In this document: piece by piece, positions 63,060 through 64,000 of the stretch
How positions within the stretch are numbered: position 1 is the first letter of the stretch
Layout: each line of letters opens with the position of its first letter
Assembly (NCBI GenBank): GCA_910575445.1
Contig: CAJTFW010000013.1
Coordinates: 16,915 to 80,914, forward strand
Length of the DNA: 64,000 nt
Direction: 5' to 3'
Source of the DNA: Lachnospiraceae bacterium
GTDB taxonomy: Bacteria; Bacillota; Clostridia; Lachnospirales; Lachnospiraceae
Position numbers and translations under genes: made by a program
The notes under the pieces: model-generated
Databases searched by the model: none
What the model was told of the DNA's origin: nothing
The model's input: the letters and a program-made list of their open reading frames with translations, nothing else

Positions 63060-63794
63060 TTAATGTACCAGCCAGAAGTCTTTGACCACTGCAAAAAATT
63101 CGCGCAGTAAATTTGTAGGCTGTGTGGCAAGGTCACTTTTGGCAGGGATACCGCTGACTTGTTTATAGCCCAGACTTTTGGCCAGGTGGAGGGCACGACA
63201 GATATGAAAGCCATTGCTGATAATGCCAACGGATGCATCATCTGGTATCATTTTTTTAGAGAAAATCAGATTTTCTCTGGTATTGGTGGATTGGTTTTCT
63301 TCTTGTATTCGTTCTGATGGAAGGCCTTTTTCCACAAGATATTGTTTCATGGCAGAGCTTTCAGTACATGGTTCGTTCCCTCCTTGCCCGCCAGAGACTA
63401 TCAGAACCGTATCAGGATTTTCCAGGGCATAGCTGTAGGCTTTATCAAGTCGAAGGGCGAGTGCGCGGCTTGGGCCGCTAGAGCGCACATGTGCACCAAG
63501 GACAACAACATAGTCTTGTGGTTCACTGGGCATCTGAAAAGAAGCCTTTAGAATCATCGTTTCCACACCGATAAAAAAGGCAAAGCAGATGGAGAGACCA
63601 ACAAGAAGCGTTGCCCGTACAGCAAAAGGCAGATGTTGCCAGAAATGAATCCGAAACGACCATCCAAGCAACAAAAATCCAGCGGACATTATAAGCCAGA
63701 CAAGATAGAAGACAGATGTAAAGCCATTATACAAAAGTAATACTATAAAATAGATAAGACATAAGATACTGGCAAGAAAACATAATATGGGCAT
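63060..63794 (-). CDS. YdcF family (DUF218) membrane protein
   Basis: This 244-aa protein has three to four N-terminal hydrophobic helices (LCFLASILCLIYFIVLLLYN onward) and a C-terminal DUF218 domain (VVVLGAHVRSSGPSRALALR, TVLIVSGGQGGNEPCTESSA, IQEENQSTNTRENLIFSKKM). The arrangement is like SanA/ElyC envelope proteins, which act in polysaccharide or lipid-carrier recycling. The role here is inferred only. The start follows GGAAGG; gene orientation is opposite to mrp. Confidence 0.9.
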   Translation of the reverse strand: MPILCFLASILCLIYFIVLLLYNGFTSVFYLVWLIMSAGFLLLGWSFRIHFWQHLPFAVRATLLVGLSICFAFFIGVETMILKASFQMPSEPQDYVVVLGAHVRSSGPSRALALRLDKAYSYALENPDTVLIVSGGQGGNEPCTESSAMKQYLVEKGLPSERIQEENQSTNTRENLIFSKKMIPDDASVGIISNGFHICRALHLAKSLGYKQVSGIPAKSDLATQPTNLLREFFAVVKDFWLVH

Positions 63795-63840
63795 AACAAT
63801 TCCTTCCTAAATAGAGGGTGTATAGTTCTGGTTTTTAGTT

Positions 63841-63962
63841 TATCACAAAAAGGATAGTGTAAAATTTTCTTCGGGTGAAAAATAGATATAGAAAGGGAAC
63901 TCCTTTTTGTGATAGAGTATAAGAGACCAATCAAAACCCTCACATAAAGAAAGGAGTTCCCT
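63841..63962 (+). promoter_or_regulatory. Mutually exclusive hairpins sequestering a ribosome site
   Basis: Segment B (63894-63914) can pair either with upstream segment A (TATCACAAAAAGGA at 63841) through TCCTTTTTGTGATA, or with segment C (AAAGGAGTTCCCT at 63950) through AGGGAACTCCTTT. C contains the Shine-Dalgarno sequence of the ATG at 63963. Both pairings are perfect (14 and 13 bp) and share TCCTTT in B, so only one can form at a time. Confidence 0.75.
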
Positions 63963-64000
63963 ATGCTTAACAGTATACTCTATTTTGAACAGTTCTGCAT
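63963..64000 (+). CDS. N-terminal fragment of a gene cut by the window edge
   Basis: ATG at 63963 with AAAGGAG at ideal spacing opens a frame that reads MLNSILYFEQFC to the window end. Too short to identify. The paired leader that hides its ribosome site, and the GATAGTGTAA motif upstream, are reminiscent of insertion-sequence ends, so a transposase is possible but unproven. Confidence 0.5.
   Translation, partial: MLNSILYFEQFC

Overview
The window reads as chromosomal DNA of a low-to-mid GC anaerobic Firmicute, most probably a gut Lachnospiraceae (Blautia/Dorea/Ruminococcus-like). This rests on strong AGGAGG-type ribosome sites, ATG/GTG/TTG starts, the xpaC-telA pair, split transketolase genes, a clpC-radA block and type-2 pyrF. 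The genus is inference. Nearly all genes lie on the + strand.

1-22000 is a carbohydrate region. A tetritol-dehydrogenase-like enzyme and DhaK/DhaL kinase subunits come first, then xpaC-telA. A GntR repressor diverges from a two-gene transketolase that has a 29-bp perfect palindrome at its promoter. An apionate-oxidoisomerase-like dehydrogenase, a ribose-type ABC importer (whose ATPase is fused to a permease) and an amidohydrolase follow. A SorC-regulated operon (FGGY kinase, 2-hydroxyacid dehydrogenase, class II aldolase) ends the region. Together they look like uptake and cleavage of an unusual short or branched sugar, polyol or sugar acid; the substrate cannot be fixed from sequence. 22111-25410 holds an alpha-amylase-family enzyme and glgB.

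25470-39119 is a cell-surface glycan locus: glycosyltransferases, DUF2304, a Gpi18-like membrane transferase, three acyltransferases and a CDP-glycerol glycerophosphotransferase. A two-gene AbiL/RloAB-type phage-defence module is embedded in it. 39142-43966 is pyrF-pyrK-pyrD-pyrE, interrupted by a Schlafen/AlbA_2-type regulator. A small membrane protein, VanZ-like protein, DUF6142-like protein and M29 aminopeptidase follow, then purE-purM-purN-purD, a membrane-anchored cohesin-like protein, a GntR(YtrA) regulator, clpC-radA, tRNA-Trp, a solute-binding lipoprotein, a LysR/siroheme-reductase pair, a sugar acetyltransferase, a DUF1653 protein, Mrp, YdcF and the start of a truncated gene.

Two non-coding families stand out. 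(1) 87-88 nt hairpin modules of fixed geometry (outer stem about 21 bp, inner hairpin 39-40 nt, a 7-nt 3' bulge AGWWARG, then GC-GGAACT and the ribosome site) lie directly before three unrelated genes, as tandem arrays of three and four and once singly before clpC. Their stem sequences differ, but their architecture is the same. (2) A roughly 435-bp composite palindrome occurs in four full copies and one 52-bp deletion remnant, always just after a stop codon; its two hairpins show compensatory base changes between copies. Neither matches a family I can name.
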